Assembly (NCBI GenBank): GCA_040954595.2 | Contig: CM082581.2 | Coordinates: forward strand, 12,276,001-12,340,000 | DNA: 64,000 bases | Source: Balanoglossus misakiensis | Lineage: Eukaryota > Hemichordata | Reading direction: 5' to 3' | Shown: piece after piece, positions 36,301-49,800 of the stretch | Numbering within the stretch: position 1 is the stretch's first letter | Layout of the letters: each line of letters starts with the position of its first letter | The notes under the pieces: model-generated | The model's database searches: none | What the model saw: only the letters and a program-made list of their open reading frames with translations | What the model was told of the DNA's origin: nothing | Made by a program: the position numbers and the translations under genes

Positions 36301-39300
36301 CCAGAGGGGAGTCATTCCCCAACAGGGCACTTTTAGAAAATTCAATTTGGAGACCTATACATGAACAGCAGCCAAATATACTGGTTTGCTCCTGTAAATA
36401 TCACAAACATTAGAGAATTGCTTCTTTCCCATTTCAGAAACTTGAGATGGGTCAAGGCAGTAAGCTTCAAATCACCATGGCAACATAGCAGCAGCTCTTT
36501 TAATATTAAATTCACCTAAATGAACTGATCAATAAAGAGTTAGATTGAGAACAGAAATAATGGATCACGAAAAATGCATTATAAATATTTAAAAACTGAT
36601 GTTTAAATTGCAGATACATTCACAATAGAGTGGCCATTAAAGAACAAAGCTTGAATTCATTTTCAGTATTGTGAGGAACAAAGGGTAACCTTGATATTTC
36701 TCTTGGTGTTCCCAGATCATGCTTCGTTGTTCTACTAAAGACTTTGTCTGTATCACGACCTTGTCACATTTTAAGAAACCCACCTTAGTACAAAATTAAT
36801 CTTGTTTTACATGCCATCTTGTTTTACATGTTCCTTTTGCATTGAATGGTGAAAATAAATGTTTCTGAATATGGCCCATTTCCACATCATCTCAATGGAG
36901 AAGGAATTTTGTGTGTGTTTTTCACATTTTGGTCTTTCATGGCTTCTCACATCTTTCGGTAATAATGGTGTGTGCGTGCTTTATAGAAAATCTGTTCATA
37001 GCTACCAGCCATATCTAGCCTAGAAAACTTGAGGGTATTCCTTTCGATTTGGGTAGGACAATACATCGCTGGAATGAAAGTATACTGTCTCTCAAAGAGG
37101 AATGGTTTAATGGCAGAGTAATTTTGAAGAGACGATATCAGTGTAATGTATTGGATAAAAAGCTAAAATGACATTTTGTCTGGATCAGATATGTCAGTGT
37201 ACTGTGGATGCGAGTGAGGTTCACATTAGACAGCTAGTTTGTGTCATCTCTTTGCAGATGTAGATTTAAAATCAACTCAAAAAGACAACTATAGATATGT
37301 CATATTGGAACAGTGCTGGACTTGGTTGCTCCTCTGGTATCAAAGTGGGGTACTTGTCGGTCTAGTGAAAAATGGAAGTGTCTCTGACTCAAGAAAATCA
37401 CTTGTGACTCAAGAAAATGATCACACTGACACGTACAATTATAGGGCTGACACAAAAAGAATTGGCCAAATTGACCAGTGGATTTCACAGAATTCATGTT
37501 TGCTGGAGGACATACAGTTGGGTGTTAGTGATAATCAAGGCAGGCTTGTATTGTCTGATTATCTTTGTGGTAAAAATTCTAAAAATCGTCAAAACCTTAG
37601 GGTAATATGACTTTCTGTGGTTGATTTTAAAAGCACTATGCCATGTTTCTTGGCACGCGAGTTCCGACTTATCGATTAAAGCGCACTGTTTCTGGATTTC
37701 ACAGAAACTGCACAAAGTTTGATTATAGGCTAGATTGGATAGGGTTCACCTGAGCTTGCAGTGTAGGCTAGATTTCCAAACACAGAGGCAGTGAAATGAG
37801 ATTTATATAATGTCTTTCCTGATTTGTCAGGAAAGAAATATGCATAGTTATGTGAAACCACCCGTAAAATGTGCAATCAAATAAGTTTTCTTAAAATAGT
37901 GGAACTCTTTCTAAATACACATGGGGTAATATATCACTTTTATAGGCAATAATAAATTGTGTGTTGTAATGTATAAACCTTTAAAATTTAATTGAAACTC
38001 GTATTTCATGATTTTATAAATTACATTTTAATATGCAATAACTGACCTTCTTTTACTGGTGATGTGGTTGATGTCGATTATACTTCAGAAATGATTCATG
38101 CCATTTTTTTTTTATGACTCACAAAACGTGATACTAGTATATGTATTAAACGTTATAGGGTCACCTATGAAATTAAGCCACAGTTGCCATGGAAAGTTTA
38201 GATCTAGCTTAAATCACAGTTTTTCTTTTTGGGTGGCTGCATGAAAAAATGTTCGACGTACCACCACATGGTCATTGGAAGACGAAGACACATCCTTTCA
38301 ACCATATATGGGCATGTGTAAATAAGAGATGATTGTATTCCTTTAAGCCTAAGAGATAGACAAAATCTTAGAAGGGCAGTTCATCATTGGAAAGTAACAA
38401 AGAAAAAAGATCTGACAGGGAATGAAATGAAACTAGTCTTGTGAGTTCTAAAAACAATAGATGCCGGAAATTGAATTATGATCCACTCAGCCGAAGGACT
38501 TCTAAGCCAATTAGATGCATTACCACCCTCTGAGGACAGTAAGGAGCTTCCATCATAAGAAACCGAGATCTCTTGAATTTCAACTAGGTGTGATTAATGT
38601 TTGTCTCATTCCCGTGGCGACTTGATGGCCCAGGCAGTCTGTGGTGCTCGTCAAGAGCTTGTGTTGGCAATTCTGCCAATTTTCAAGGCTCTTTATTTCT
38701 CTTTGAGAAGGAATGTATGACACATAAGACATATATTTGTGTCATTTCAGGGAGGGAGTAAGGGTTCATCTCTTTGCTGTTCATCAAACTCAATATACCC
38801 GTACAAAAAGATGAAAACTAAAGCTATCCTGTTATTTTCACACAGCAGTACCTATGTAGAAAAATAGCCAAATGATAAAATAACAATTATATTATACCAG
38901 TATATTGATGGTGTAAATCACACTATTTGATTGGTCGAGACACGACACGTGACCGTGATATATTAGCCATATACCACAGTCATATAACATAGTTAAAGAA
39001 AATGCCTTTTTAAAATGTTTTATGCAAAGTTTCAATATACTGGCATAATATAATAGCAATAAAACACCCCCAGCCATGGTATACCACTCGATTTTGACCA
39101 GTTCAACTCCATATACGCACGAGCGATAGCGAGTGCGTATATGTCGTGAACTGGTCAAAATCTCGTGATATACCATGGCTGGGGGTGTTTTATTGCTTAA
39201 ATAACATGAAGCGGCCTAAATGCCCATCATGGTATTATTTATAGAAAACAATGAATTGGTAACTGTGGCTCACAGTGTCTTTGGGTAAACTCTACAGAAT

Positions 39301-42300
39301 TTCTGTTCTTTTGATGAAAAGTTAATCAAGCTGAAACCACTTTGATCATAATTAAGTTGTCTGAAGTTGATAGGAGTCTTGTCATTGTCTTCTGTCACCT
39401 GCACAACATTTGGAACATGACAAAGTATCTTGTTGTTTAGAAAGGGTTTTGGCCCTTCTCATTGATGTGATTGGAATTTGTCCATTAGCACAGTCACAAA
39501 AGAAGATACTCTTTTCAAGTCTTTTGTGCTGGTCACGTCCAGTTGACTGATTCCCCTCCACTGTACCCGGATTTTAAAAGTTCCACTCTGTTTGCGCTTA
39601 GTCAACCACGAAAGACGTAGTGTAAGACTCAAATGATTTGTTACAGTTATTATGTAAATTGTAGCAATTCTAAAGAGAGACAATCTGCAAGTACGTACCA
39701 TAATTTGTAATATAAGCAGAAACAGCATCTAGCCAATGGTAGAAAGGTAGATATTTGTGTTTTTCATCCTTTTGGAGCATATGCAGTGGTCAAAATTAAC
39801 AACTTCAGACTTAGAATGATTAAAAGGTGTATGGTCACTGTTGCAAATTTACATGTAGCTACATCGGGCCAACAAATTTCTCTTAGGTGCACTGATGATG
39901 CACGTACAATACTTTGGCAATTTCACCTGCCAGACGTAAAACGTATTACAATGGATGGCATATCAAGGTACATATAGGTCACTGATGGGTTCATCAGGTC
40001 AGTTTAAAGCCTTTTTGGATGATGATTTGTGGAGAGCAAAGGAATGTGCAAAGTGACCTTTTGTGAAATAATTGACTTGTCTCTTGTGGTTGCAACAGAT
40101 GAGAATTTCCTGCCATTTGTGCTTGTAGATCATCTTTGGGAGACTGTGGTCGAACCAATGACCCGTGCGAGAAGACGATGCTTACTGATTTACATGTCAA
40201 AGCATCTAAAATGGAACAAAACACATATTTCAAGAGTAGAAGTGGCTCTATCATAGAAACCAATCAGTCATCTTCGCCTGCCAAGGGCTTTTTGCTTTTA
40301 TAGGGAGATTGTAGTCGAGCCAACAACCCATGGGATCAGATGATGTCAGTCAGTGTGCTTTTAATATACATATACTTGTATAGATACTCTGAAATAGATT
40401 TTCAGTCTTTGGAAATTAGACCTTGGTTGAAAAAAGGTGAAAATTGTGTGGAAAACAGTGAAAACTGACTGCCTCTTCATTGCAAATGTGTACTTCTCAA
40501 AAGTCTCTTGGGATGAAATGAAGTAGTTACCGATAAAGAATTGTAATTGGGACTCGGTATGGGAATAATGTGTGATTGACAGCAACAGAAAAAGACTATG
40601 CAAAACTATGCAGACATTATAAAGTGTGAAAGCCCACAATGTCATTTCATCAGCTAATTTTCCACTTCACATGAGGCATACCCGTGAAATGATACTTGAT
40701 ATGATCTGGAAAACCCAAGAGTGAATAGGTTGATGTATTGAAATGAACAGTCGCAGGCATAGCAGCGGTAATGTCATGAACTCGCGTTTCAAGACAGCGC
40801 TGATTGATATATTGGCTCAGGAAATAAGATCTCTAACTGCCATAGCTGTTGGGCCACAATATTCATCGGTCAAAGTCTGCAAAATTCAATGCAGGCAAAA
40901 TGGATCAACAAAAATATTTCTACCAGAACATGAATGTGTGATTAGTTGAACTTTGGCTCCTGAGGTAGAAATTATTTATGAAAATTCCCATTTGGAGCAC
41001 TGAAGTCTTCTCGCTTCGGTTGAAAATACAGAATAGACATATAAAAACCTGTTGGAATGCAAGTAATCAAATTTTCATAGGCAAGAGGGTGTTGATGTTG
41101 GAAAATATATGACATTCTTTGCAAAGGCAGATAGTACAGAGACAGTATAAGTTCTATGCAGTACATGTACATAGTTTCTGTGACCTGACATTGATCTCTC
41201 AAGTGTTTAGAGACACAAGTACATGTATACCACTCCCAGCGTCTAATGTCCACAAGTATAAGGTCATAATTTATCGAGAGCAAATTTAGAGCAGTTCATT
41301 AACACATTCAAAGGTCTGTGCCCTTGCAGCTGACATGCTCTATGCTGGCGTTACCATGGCAATGGATGTAGGTCAGACAGATGGGGCTTAACATGGTATT
41401 GATTCAGAGCTATGTAAAGTGTAAAGATATGGGTCGTGTTTACGGAACAAACCACGTATGGTGTAGAACTTTCTCTGGGCATCCTTATCTTGACGTCTTT
41501 TAAGGTCACGGGTCAGATGTCCCTCTCCTGATCCAAATGACACATTGCAAAAGACAAGCATGATTATATCCTGGAATATGTTAATGCATGTGGTATATGT
41601 ATGTTAATAAGGTAGATTTATACAAACCTTGGAGTGAAATTCAACATTTACGCTAATGGACTTTGAAAAGGAGTTACACTGATCCATATAGCATTATTGT
41701 CTGATAGTGGAATTTTAATGGTGAATAGGATAGATAGGTAGATTGTAATCCTGCTTTTGTCATCAGAAATACTTCAGTATTTGGTACAATGCTGATCAAC
41801 ATTTTTTAATTTTCCTAATGGTGTCCAAATAGGTGCCATCTGTTGAGAGACATTAAATTTCACTTTCTTCTCCATTATCTCTGGAAAGCTTTCTTTGAAC
41901 TTGGTAGTCGTATTATTATTGTATGTTGGTTAAAAAAAAGCCAACTGGTAGCCATGTTGGATCGCACTGCAAAACTATGTTTTGTGGTGCAATCCAATAT
42001 GGCTGCCAGTTGGCTGTTTTCATATGTTAACGTTCAGGATTATTACTAAGGCATTTTATGACTGATTGCTTTATATATTGGTACACTTTTGGCCTAAGCT
42101 AACTGTATCTAAACCTATTTTATCATCCTGAATACATCATTTGTTTGATGGAGATGAAGATATTTTACTGCAGTTCATTTTAAGCATCTTCATTCAAATT
42201 CATCACCCTGATTACATTAATTCGTCTGTCTGTTTGATAAGCTGAATAGATATGTAATTAATTAATGGCATAGCTCATCAGTGGACTATTGTCAATTACT

Positions 42301-45300
42301 CAACTTGATAATTAAACGCATATTCATTACTATCACATATTCTTGCGATGCCGCAACATAGGTCAAAGGTCACTCATCTGTATAAAGTATGTGATTGAAA
42401 TTAAAGGAATGTGTATTCTAATAAAAGTCATTCAGGGATATATGTATGTCAGTCTGTGTACTTTGTAGTAAACCTTCTGCTGTTTAAAAATTTAAAAAAT
42501 TGATTTCACTGAACTCATCATGCTAAGACATGCATGTGGGCGTACTGTGTAGTTCTATCACTCTTTGCTCACAAATCCTCATTGCAATAATGCACATGGT
42601 TGATGTTATCACCCGCGTTTCCTGTCTCAGATCATACATCACCATAATCAGATTACTCCTTAGGCGATATTTTTCAACACACGACAAAATGCAAAACTGT
42701 GGACCCCATACTAAAACCCTAGGCTGTTTATCATAAGAAGCATATAGTTGGCATGCAAATAACATTCATTTTTGCATTTTCCATGAATGCCGGATGTTCC
42801 CTCATCCCTATCAATCAATCAATGCCGGATAATCATCATTCCGTTCGTACAACTGGTTGTAAAACCAGCAAACCGTGAATTCAATGAAATGATTAAAGTA
42901 ACCCATCTGAGTTTTAATTTCCTGATGACAAGAATATTCTGAGCGGAACGTAGTTTAGGAGACAACCTGATCTTTTCAAGGATGCTAATAAGATAATCAT
43001 AGTAAACTGTTAGAAGTAGAAGCCGTACAGACTCTGGATGAGTTGGGTATGTCGGCAATGTTGATGTAAAATTAAAATACTCATCAGTATTATATAAAGG
43101 ACCCATGAATGTGATCGGAAATGTTAAGAATGCATGTGCACTGAAATGAAAGTAATGCATTTATTAGCTTGGAATGTGAATTATTGAATTCATCTCTATT
43201 TGTGTGTTAATCAAAAGTCATGATAGGGCATTGGAATGACCTTGTTATTCGCACAAATCATTGTGTCAGTATTTCCTATATGTAATCAGATGTTTTCCCA
43301 TAGCAGGAAAAGACAAAATGTGACTTAAAACGCTATGTTAGCAAAACTTTGTTTATAACTGACAATAGATGAATGTTTAGATATACATGTATGTTGAAGG
43401 ATGATAAACAAAACAAGAGGATAATTTTCTTGCAATTCTACGCCGTATCATTGAACTTCTCCACTTGTCAGCAGAAACTGATCATCATATGAATTAGTTG
43501 AGTATGAAGGTGGATTGATATCTGTATTCTGGAGAGGCATTAATGGACACGCTTTCATGGTAACGAAATTGAATTTATCTGAGCAGATAAATTGCAATCT
43601 AGAATTTAATGTCATTATTGTCTCAGGGATCCTTGAAGTGTTATGGGTAGGAAAGCTTCAGGGGTAACCGGAAATGTTTACACCGGCCACCTGAGTTGAA
43701 ATTGTCTGGAGACAAAGCTATTCTGTCCTCTTACGTGCAAATTCCACAGTAAATTCGGCACCACTTGCAGATAGACTTGCAAATACTTCAGTTGTTTAAT
43801 GGTTGAAGGATTGTTGAATCCCTAAAAGCCATGAATGTAAGGTCACTGAACGTAAAATCAATAAAATGTGAGATTAAATAAAATGCAAAATCAATAAAAA
43901 TGTAAAAACTGGATTAATGGAGAATTCTGCAAGCAGGTAACGGATGTTGACACACTCAAAATTTCACATTCATTTCTGTTTAATTTTACACAGTACTTTA
44001 TCTCACATAACAATAACAAAGTCTCGCTGCATCAGTATAGTATCGTTTCATAGCTAAACCTGTCGGGTACCCCCAATCTGATTAAAAATCTAATGTAGAG
44101 ATGTGTCGGTGTTTTCGCTTGATGTTACTGAAAAAATGGCAATCATACCAACTTGTGCAGTCACCCCTAAAAGAAACTGAGACAGGTTAATTGGGAGAAT
44201 TAAATCATCTGTGAAGAATGAAATGCGAAATGTTGTTTCTCAATTCCAGCTGTGTAGCCCAAATTAGATCTTATTTTGTTGTCTGTGTGTTTTTTATTCC
44301 ATTAATGTGGCACTGTCCACAGCTTTGAAAAGAACAATTTTCATACTCAATTGAAGTCAAAATAATGTTGTATCAGATTGAGACAGCAGTGATGGCCTCT
44401 GCTGTCTATTGCTGCATTCACTTGAGAGATCCAGATTAGTAGTCCAATCAGTACAGCTTGTCTGAGTTTATCTGATTAGCAGTACAGATGCAGCTTTTTC
44501 AGCTGCAAATTGTAAATATCAGCCATTGCTATGATTCTGAACTCAGGATTGCATTTTTAATGGAAATTTTGGAAATGATTCATGGTCGCCGAACGTATTC
44601 CGATGTACAACATATATTCCAACAGAAAGATGGAACTGCATTGTCACCAAAAATCCTGATTTGCAACAAGCTGAGCTGAGTGTGTTGCAGGCAGATAATA
44701 TCAGGTCATTGTCTTGTCTGGCATCTTGAAAATTCCAATTTTCTGGATCACAGTACATAGTACTAAACATACTTCAACCATTAACTGGCGAAGAACCTTG
44801 ACTGGTTTGCCTTCAGCGTCAGATCCTGAAAATTAGACGCTCTCAGCAGAACCATGAAACTTTGCAACTGTTTCTAAATGCAATGGTCCAGATAAAATAC
44901 TAAATGTTTACGAGAGTATAGAAAAAAGGGCATGAAAATACTAGGAGGTTTATAGCGACATAAAAGTTTCAGCAGCTGTTGTTTAAATACTTTCATGATT
45001 TGCTGTGTGACGCTAAAATGTGAAATGTTAAGGGTATACTTGTTCAATATGCAAGATAACATAGACATGAATATCTCTTGGAATCAATGGCTGCCGTGTT
45101 TGGTGTGATGTTGTTGTGCGAGTATATAGAGAGGGTGTACGTTGTATGTTTGTTGTGCTGTCATTACACTTGACAGGCAAAGGAAGTGTTCAACAAGCGC
45201 GATGCTAACTTGCGTAACTGTCATGTGCAATGTATTTTCAGCAAGGGTCCAATCAGCAACATGAAGTAAAACATTGCAATAACAGACAACACCGTCAGTT

Positions 45301-46801
45301 TTGCTTACCGTTGAAAGTCAACTGTGTATGTCATAATGAAATAACTTCAGTATAGTTATTTTGACTCGATGAACATGAAAACTGCACATTTTCACTGTTA
45401 TTTATTTTGTTCTTTTATAGCCGGATACCATGCTGACAAAATGGACCACAGAGTTCTTACAGGTAAGCAAATACAGGAGAACCTGTGTAAACCGGACACC
45501 AAAGGGACTGAAGAAGTTGTTCGGTTTACAGAGGTGTACGGCGGTTATGCTGGCAGAGGAAAAGATTTACCTCCAAGGCAATAATCCCCCAGTGATACAT
45601 GTAGTAGACTGACTTTAGATAGAGTGGGGAATCTTTCGATGAACTCTTCTTCATCGTATTAGACCTTTGTGAAAGTCTCTCTGGTTCCTGTGCCATTCTG
45701 GTGGCACAGTATCACAATCACAAAAGCGGCATTTTTTTGCCCTTTCATATTTCCATTTTATTGCTTATCTTTGTTCAGTGAGCAATGATAATAGCGGAAC
45801 ATATGAATCGGATGGTTTTCAAAGGGAAATAAAAGTTCAGTTCTATTCAGAAAAAATAATCCCCACTGTGTGTAATTTCTGTATTGTAGTGAAATGCTTT
45901 GTGTAAAGGGTTAATGTCCATGTCAGTCACAATGCATCAGCATGTTGTCTCATTTTCACAATAGTAATGTAACTCTGATTTTAGATTCACATCTTCATGT
46001 GATATTTTGTGGGGGGGGGGGGGGGGGTTTCAACCAAAACTATTCAAAAGAAAATGAAAGGGCAAAGTTGTCATCTTATCGACTTTGAAGCTACAAAATT
46101 CCTAGAAAATCCTGGAATTTGGAATTGGTTGACTCGGAAGACGTTATTGGGAGAGCTGTGCTGGACATGCTGATTTTTGGAATTTTTGTTCTTACAGACT
46201 GTCAAGGAGAAACAGCCGCAGTTTATAGCCTTGCATTGTCAAGAAGTGGGTGGAAAGAACTACAGGACGAGTATGCAGCATTTGGAGCCGTTTACTAAGT
46301 AAGTCAGCAGTGTATTCATCAGTTTACCAACCCTTGACACGAGACTCAACTGTGTTTTTCTAAAATCTGTATTGATATTGATATATGCGTATTCAGTTTA
46401 ACAGCCTATATGCGTATTCAGTTTAACAGCCATCAATTCTGGTTATCCACAAAGCCACATTGCCGTGTGCTTGAGGTCAAATCACAGGGTGCTGAAATGC
46501 ATCTTGGGTAATCACAGGGTTTGAAGTGCATCTTGGGTAATCTTTTGGTATCACTCAACCTTAACTAAAATATATCTGTTCAATGTTTAACTTCACACCA
46601 AAACAAGCGATGATATTGTATGTAACCACAGTATGTGGTGAAACTTTAATCTGACTCTCATATATTTTATGTGGAGTTCATTCACTGATGGTAATTATTG
46701 TTTTTTTCCCCAGGGCACTTCTTGAAAGCGAAGAGCTGAAACATTACAACAGAGCCAAATTTTTCCTCGATGATGAATTTGAAAAACAAGAATCATTCAC
46801 T
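33333..46801 (+). CDS. INPP5A: Inositol polyphosphate-5-phosphatase A, first four coding exons (3'-partial)
   Basis: Exons: 33333-33395 (starts MTEKLANVLLITANVGSVF), 45421-45462 (PDTMLTKWTTEFLQ), 46198-46298 (contains PQFIALHCQEVGGKNY), 46714-46801 (contains LKHYNRAKFFLDDEFEKQ). They join in phase to 98 residues. Block order and, from memory, exon borders match the vertebrate gene. This membrane-linked type I enzyme removes the 5-phosphate from IP3 and IP4, ending the calcium signal. The QE of the HCQE motif is the metal-ligand region; the later catalytic motifs (GDxNFR, PAWCDRIL) are not in the window, so the gene must continue past 64000. Intron 1 is 12.0 kb and the intron after exon 4 is at least 17 kb. 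The ATG at 33333 directly opens the first beta strand, as in the family. Confidence 0.93.
34355..34535. repeat. (TTA/TAG)n trinucleotide-rich region
   Basis: Runs of ATT, TAG and TTA units with interruptions form an impure trinucleotide microsatellite in INPP5A intron 1. Confidence 0.8.
39055..39197. mobile_element. Foldback element, about 65-base arms (MITE-like)
   Basis: The sequence from 39055 (AGCAATAAAACACCCCCAGC) is matched in reverse complement by the sequence ending at 39197 (GCTGGGGGTGTTTTATTGCT). The arms pair over about 63-65 bases with about seven mismatches around a loop near 39121-39130. This is typical of a small non-autonomous foldback transposon. Target-site duplications were not identified. 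Confidence 0.75.
41939..42015. mobile_element. Short foldback hairpin, 37-base arms
   Basis: The left arm (AGCCAACTGGTAGCCATGTT onward) pairs with the right arm ending CAGTTGGCT around a three-base loop TAT at 41976-41978. Most mismatches would be G:U pairs if transcribed. The tiny loop argues for a MITE-like foldback rather than a microRNA precursor. Confidence 0.6.
46011..46027. repeat. G17 homopolymer
   Basis: Seventeen consecutive G in INPP5A intron 2, 171 bases before exon 3. Run length could be an assembly estimate. Confidence 0.9.
46382..46431. repeat. Exact 25-base tandem duplication
   Basis: The unit TATATGCGTATTCAGTTTAA plus ACAGCC less its overlap (25 bases) occurs twice without change at 46382-46406 and 46407-46431, in INPP5A intron 3. 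A second, imperfect duplication of 30/29 bases follows at 46481-46539. Confidence 0.9.
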
Positions 46802-49800
46802 GTAAGTTTGATTCACTTTTTTTGCGTGTGTGTGCAGGCTTCCCAGAATGACAGTTATGAGACAGGGTTCGTGTCACCCTTCACTTGGTTTCCATGGTTT
46901 TATATGAAATCATTTGAGACCTGATAACCTATATAGAATAAAGCTCTGGTAAAGCAGCCTTGAGTGGCTTTCAATCATGGAACTTAAGCTTGGGATCATG
47001 TCTGCTCATTTTCAAAAGATTTAGATGTCTTATGTGCGTATTGAGCTTAGTAGAGCATCTGAAACAATAGAAGAAGCTTTTAGAGAAACTGGATGAGTAT
47101 TTTTTACCAGCGAAGGGCTTTTTAATGTACGTCATGAGTCTGACGACCTCAAAATTTATGTTCAGTAGCCCTCATCTAGGAAATCCTGCATAGCAGGGCA
47201 CACAGCAAACTGACATTCTCTTCTGCTGTCGCTCATTACATCTCAAGAGGTTGAGAGGTCACATATCGCGTATATTGACCTTGTTTATAGAGCGCCCTCA
47301 ATGAACAACCATGCAAATATCGGGTGCATATACCGGTATATAATCCATGCTGTTCATTATGATGGCTTTCCGTGCCTTTCTCTTTCATGCAAGAGCTATT
47401 TGTGAAATTTGAGTTCATGAAAAATCAATTGAAACTTATATCAATTTCAATAAATTATTTCAACAACCTTAGTCCAATTCTTTGTAATCACCACATCTTT
47501 GATGACATCTCGCAGTGCTGGATTAATTTACATGTAGATGAAATCAGAGCAGATCAGAGGGTGTATCTATATCAAATTCACAGTCAAGTGTAATTGATTT
47601 GCAGATGAATACGGATGATAAAACCAAACTCATCTGTTTTCATCAGTGAAGATTAGATTGAGAGATAAGATAGTTCATCTGAAGGGAAGCATGCACAGAA
47701 GTCATTCTTGCATACAATTTGGATCATGTAATTGAACCCTCAAATTTTATGAATGAAGTCAAATGATGATGATGATGACAACTGCGGTGACGATAAAGAT
47801 GTGATGATGGTAACCACGAAGTATGATCACACATTGTTCTGTTGCTTCCTGACTCTGGTATTAAGCCCTTTTGTGAATCCAGAGTTGTCAGACCTCCTTG
47901 GGCTCAGCAACCAGTGATGTTTTCTCTTCAGTCCCAATTAATTTTCATGGATACTTTGTGCTGAGAAGGTTAGAGGAAGTCAACTTCCTATGCATTCAAC
48001 TGAAAGCCGTGTTTGAGTCCATGAAACGAATTTTCAAAGTCTAATGACTTCCAAGTTGCCTTTATTAAATCTTAGTAATTAAAGAAACTGGAATAACATG
48101 ACATTTTCTTGAATTTTTCATTTGAATGTGGCCAAAAGGTTTGCACAGGGCAATTAAACGGAAAGTTGTTTATTCATCCGTGATGCATTGCAGCATCATG
48201 TGGTCATGTGATCTGCAGGCCAACAAGAAATAGAAAACGTCTTATTACAGCATTCATGCTAGCGACTTGGAAGACACTTGCCCGCACTTACTGGCAAGTC
48301 TTGAGTGTTAGTGAAGTGAATGATGCTACAGACACAGTCCTTCAAAGGACATGATATTTGTAGAGACTGGAACTTGTTGAAGACAAGTGAAAAACAAGAC
48401 ATTAGACACTGTCTGTCTCTTGGCTGAAGTGCTCTTGTGGTCAAGAATTAGTGTCAAGAGACTTGTGCAGACACGTTAAACAGAATGAAACAAATGTCTC
48501 TCTTTGGTAGAGACTGAGTTAAGTGTGTCCCCCACTGATTGCAGATCATGGATGAAGATGGAATTTGATGGGGTGGGGGTGAGGGAGGCAATATTTGATT
48601 GTTGTGGGAAGGTGATTTTAATGTATTGTTATTTATAACGGATTTTTAAAGAAAAATAAAACTCAAGAGTGAAAACTTAAAAACAATTCTCTTACAGGCT
48701 CGAATATAAATCACTAAGGAATAGGTGAGAAATGTTGTCTATGTCAGACCTACAATATTGTCTGTCGAGAACCTTTTGAATAATGCCAGAATGAAGAACC
48801 AATGCTTCACACAAAGAAATCATTTTGCCTGTGGGTCAGAAGAGAAAATTATTTCCTGTGTAGAGATCACTTCTGCAGGGGTGGCTCATCAATGATTCAT
48901 ATTGCTGGAAGATATGACAATAACCTTGCGAAAAATCTACTGTACTATAGATAAAAGTCCTTCAAAGCAAACAAAATAGTTCAGCAACCTGTCTGTTTTA
49001 TAGCTAAATATTGTCTGATTGTGTATGGATGCTTCACCATATTTTTTTAAGTATGGAAAAAGTAGATATGAAGTGAACACAGAGGGCGCCCAGGTATAAA
49101 TTGTACTAGTGCACAATCCCTCGTGACTATCTTACAGTTGCGTAGCGGCAGTCGCTCTTCTACTATCTATGATGATTTTCCCAATATGTTAGTTATGTTT
49201 CAAGTATATTCCAATTCATTCGACTTGTTTTTAAAGACTATGTATGTTAACTCCAATATATAAGGTGTTAGGACACTATATCGACAACAAATTCGTGTTA
49301 TGATAACATTGCTGAAAACTGTCTCAACCAACAAACACAAATGAAGATTCAAAAGTGTTTTGAAAATGTACCAACAGAGGGCGTTCTTTGAGAGACTGCA
49401 AAATCCCGAAACCCCAGTCTTCATGCCGTACGTCAAAAACTGCCCCGTAAATCTTTTCTTGATATTCTGCTGAATTAAATTTTATCCAACACACGTCATG
49501 TGAGAAGCTTGGTTTCACAGCGGTCTGTTGTAAATGTCAGTCCGTATTAAATATTGTTATTCTGTGTAAATTTGTGTGAACTTTTTGTACACTGTCACAA
49601 GTTATGATTGTATGGGTAGAATACATTTCACCCTTAAAATCAGAGGATTTAACCTTTCCACCTATACCCTCCCATCACCACCACTTGGTTTAAACTTTGT
49701 AGTCTTCAAAGGTATGGGTCAAACCATATACAGGGAAGTGAGGATGCAATGGGTATTGAGTCTCTGACTTTATTGAGAACTTCATCTTTTTGGCATGTCT

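Larger units (their letters stand above)
33396..45420 (+). other. INPP5A intron 1 (12 kb)
   Basis: A/T-rich, with no coding exon recognised; the longest frame, 37239-37610, resembles nothing I know. It holds a (TTA/TAG)n microsatellite, two foldback hairpins (39055-39197, 41939-42015), a 27-base direct repeat (40138-40164 and 40303-40329) and several X-box-like palindromes (see findings). Confidence 0.75.

Noticed and set aside
37239-37610. 123-codon plus-strand frame in INPP5A intron 1
   Set aside because: No recognisable domain, no fitting splice context and ordinary intronic base composition; likely chance.
41939-42015. Hairpin as a microRNA precursor
   Set aside because: The terminal loop is only three bases, and the word AGCCATATTGGATT looks repeat-like; kept as a foldback element instead.
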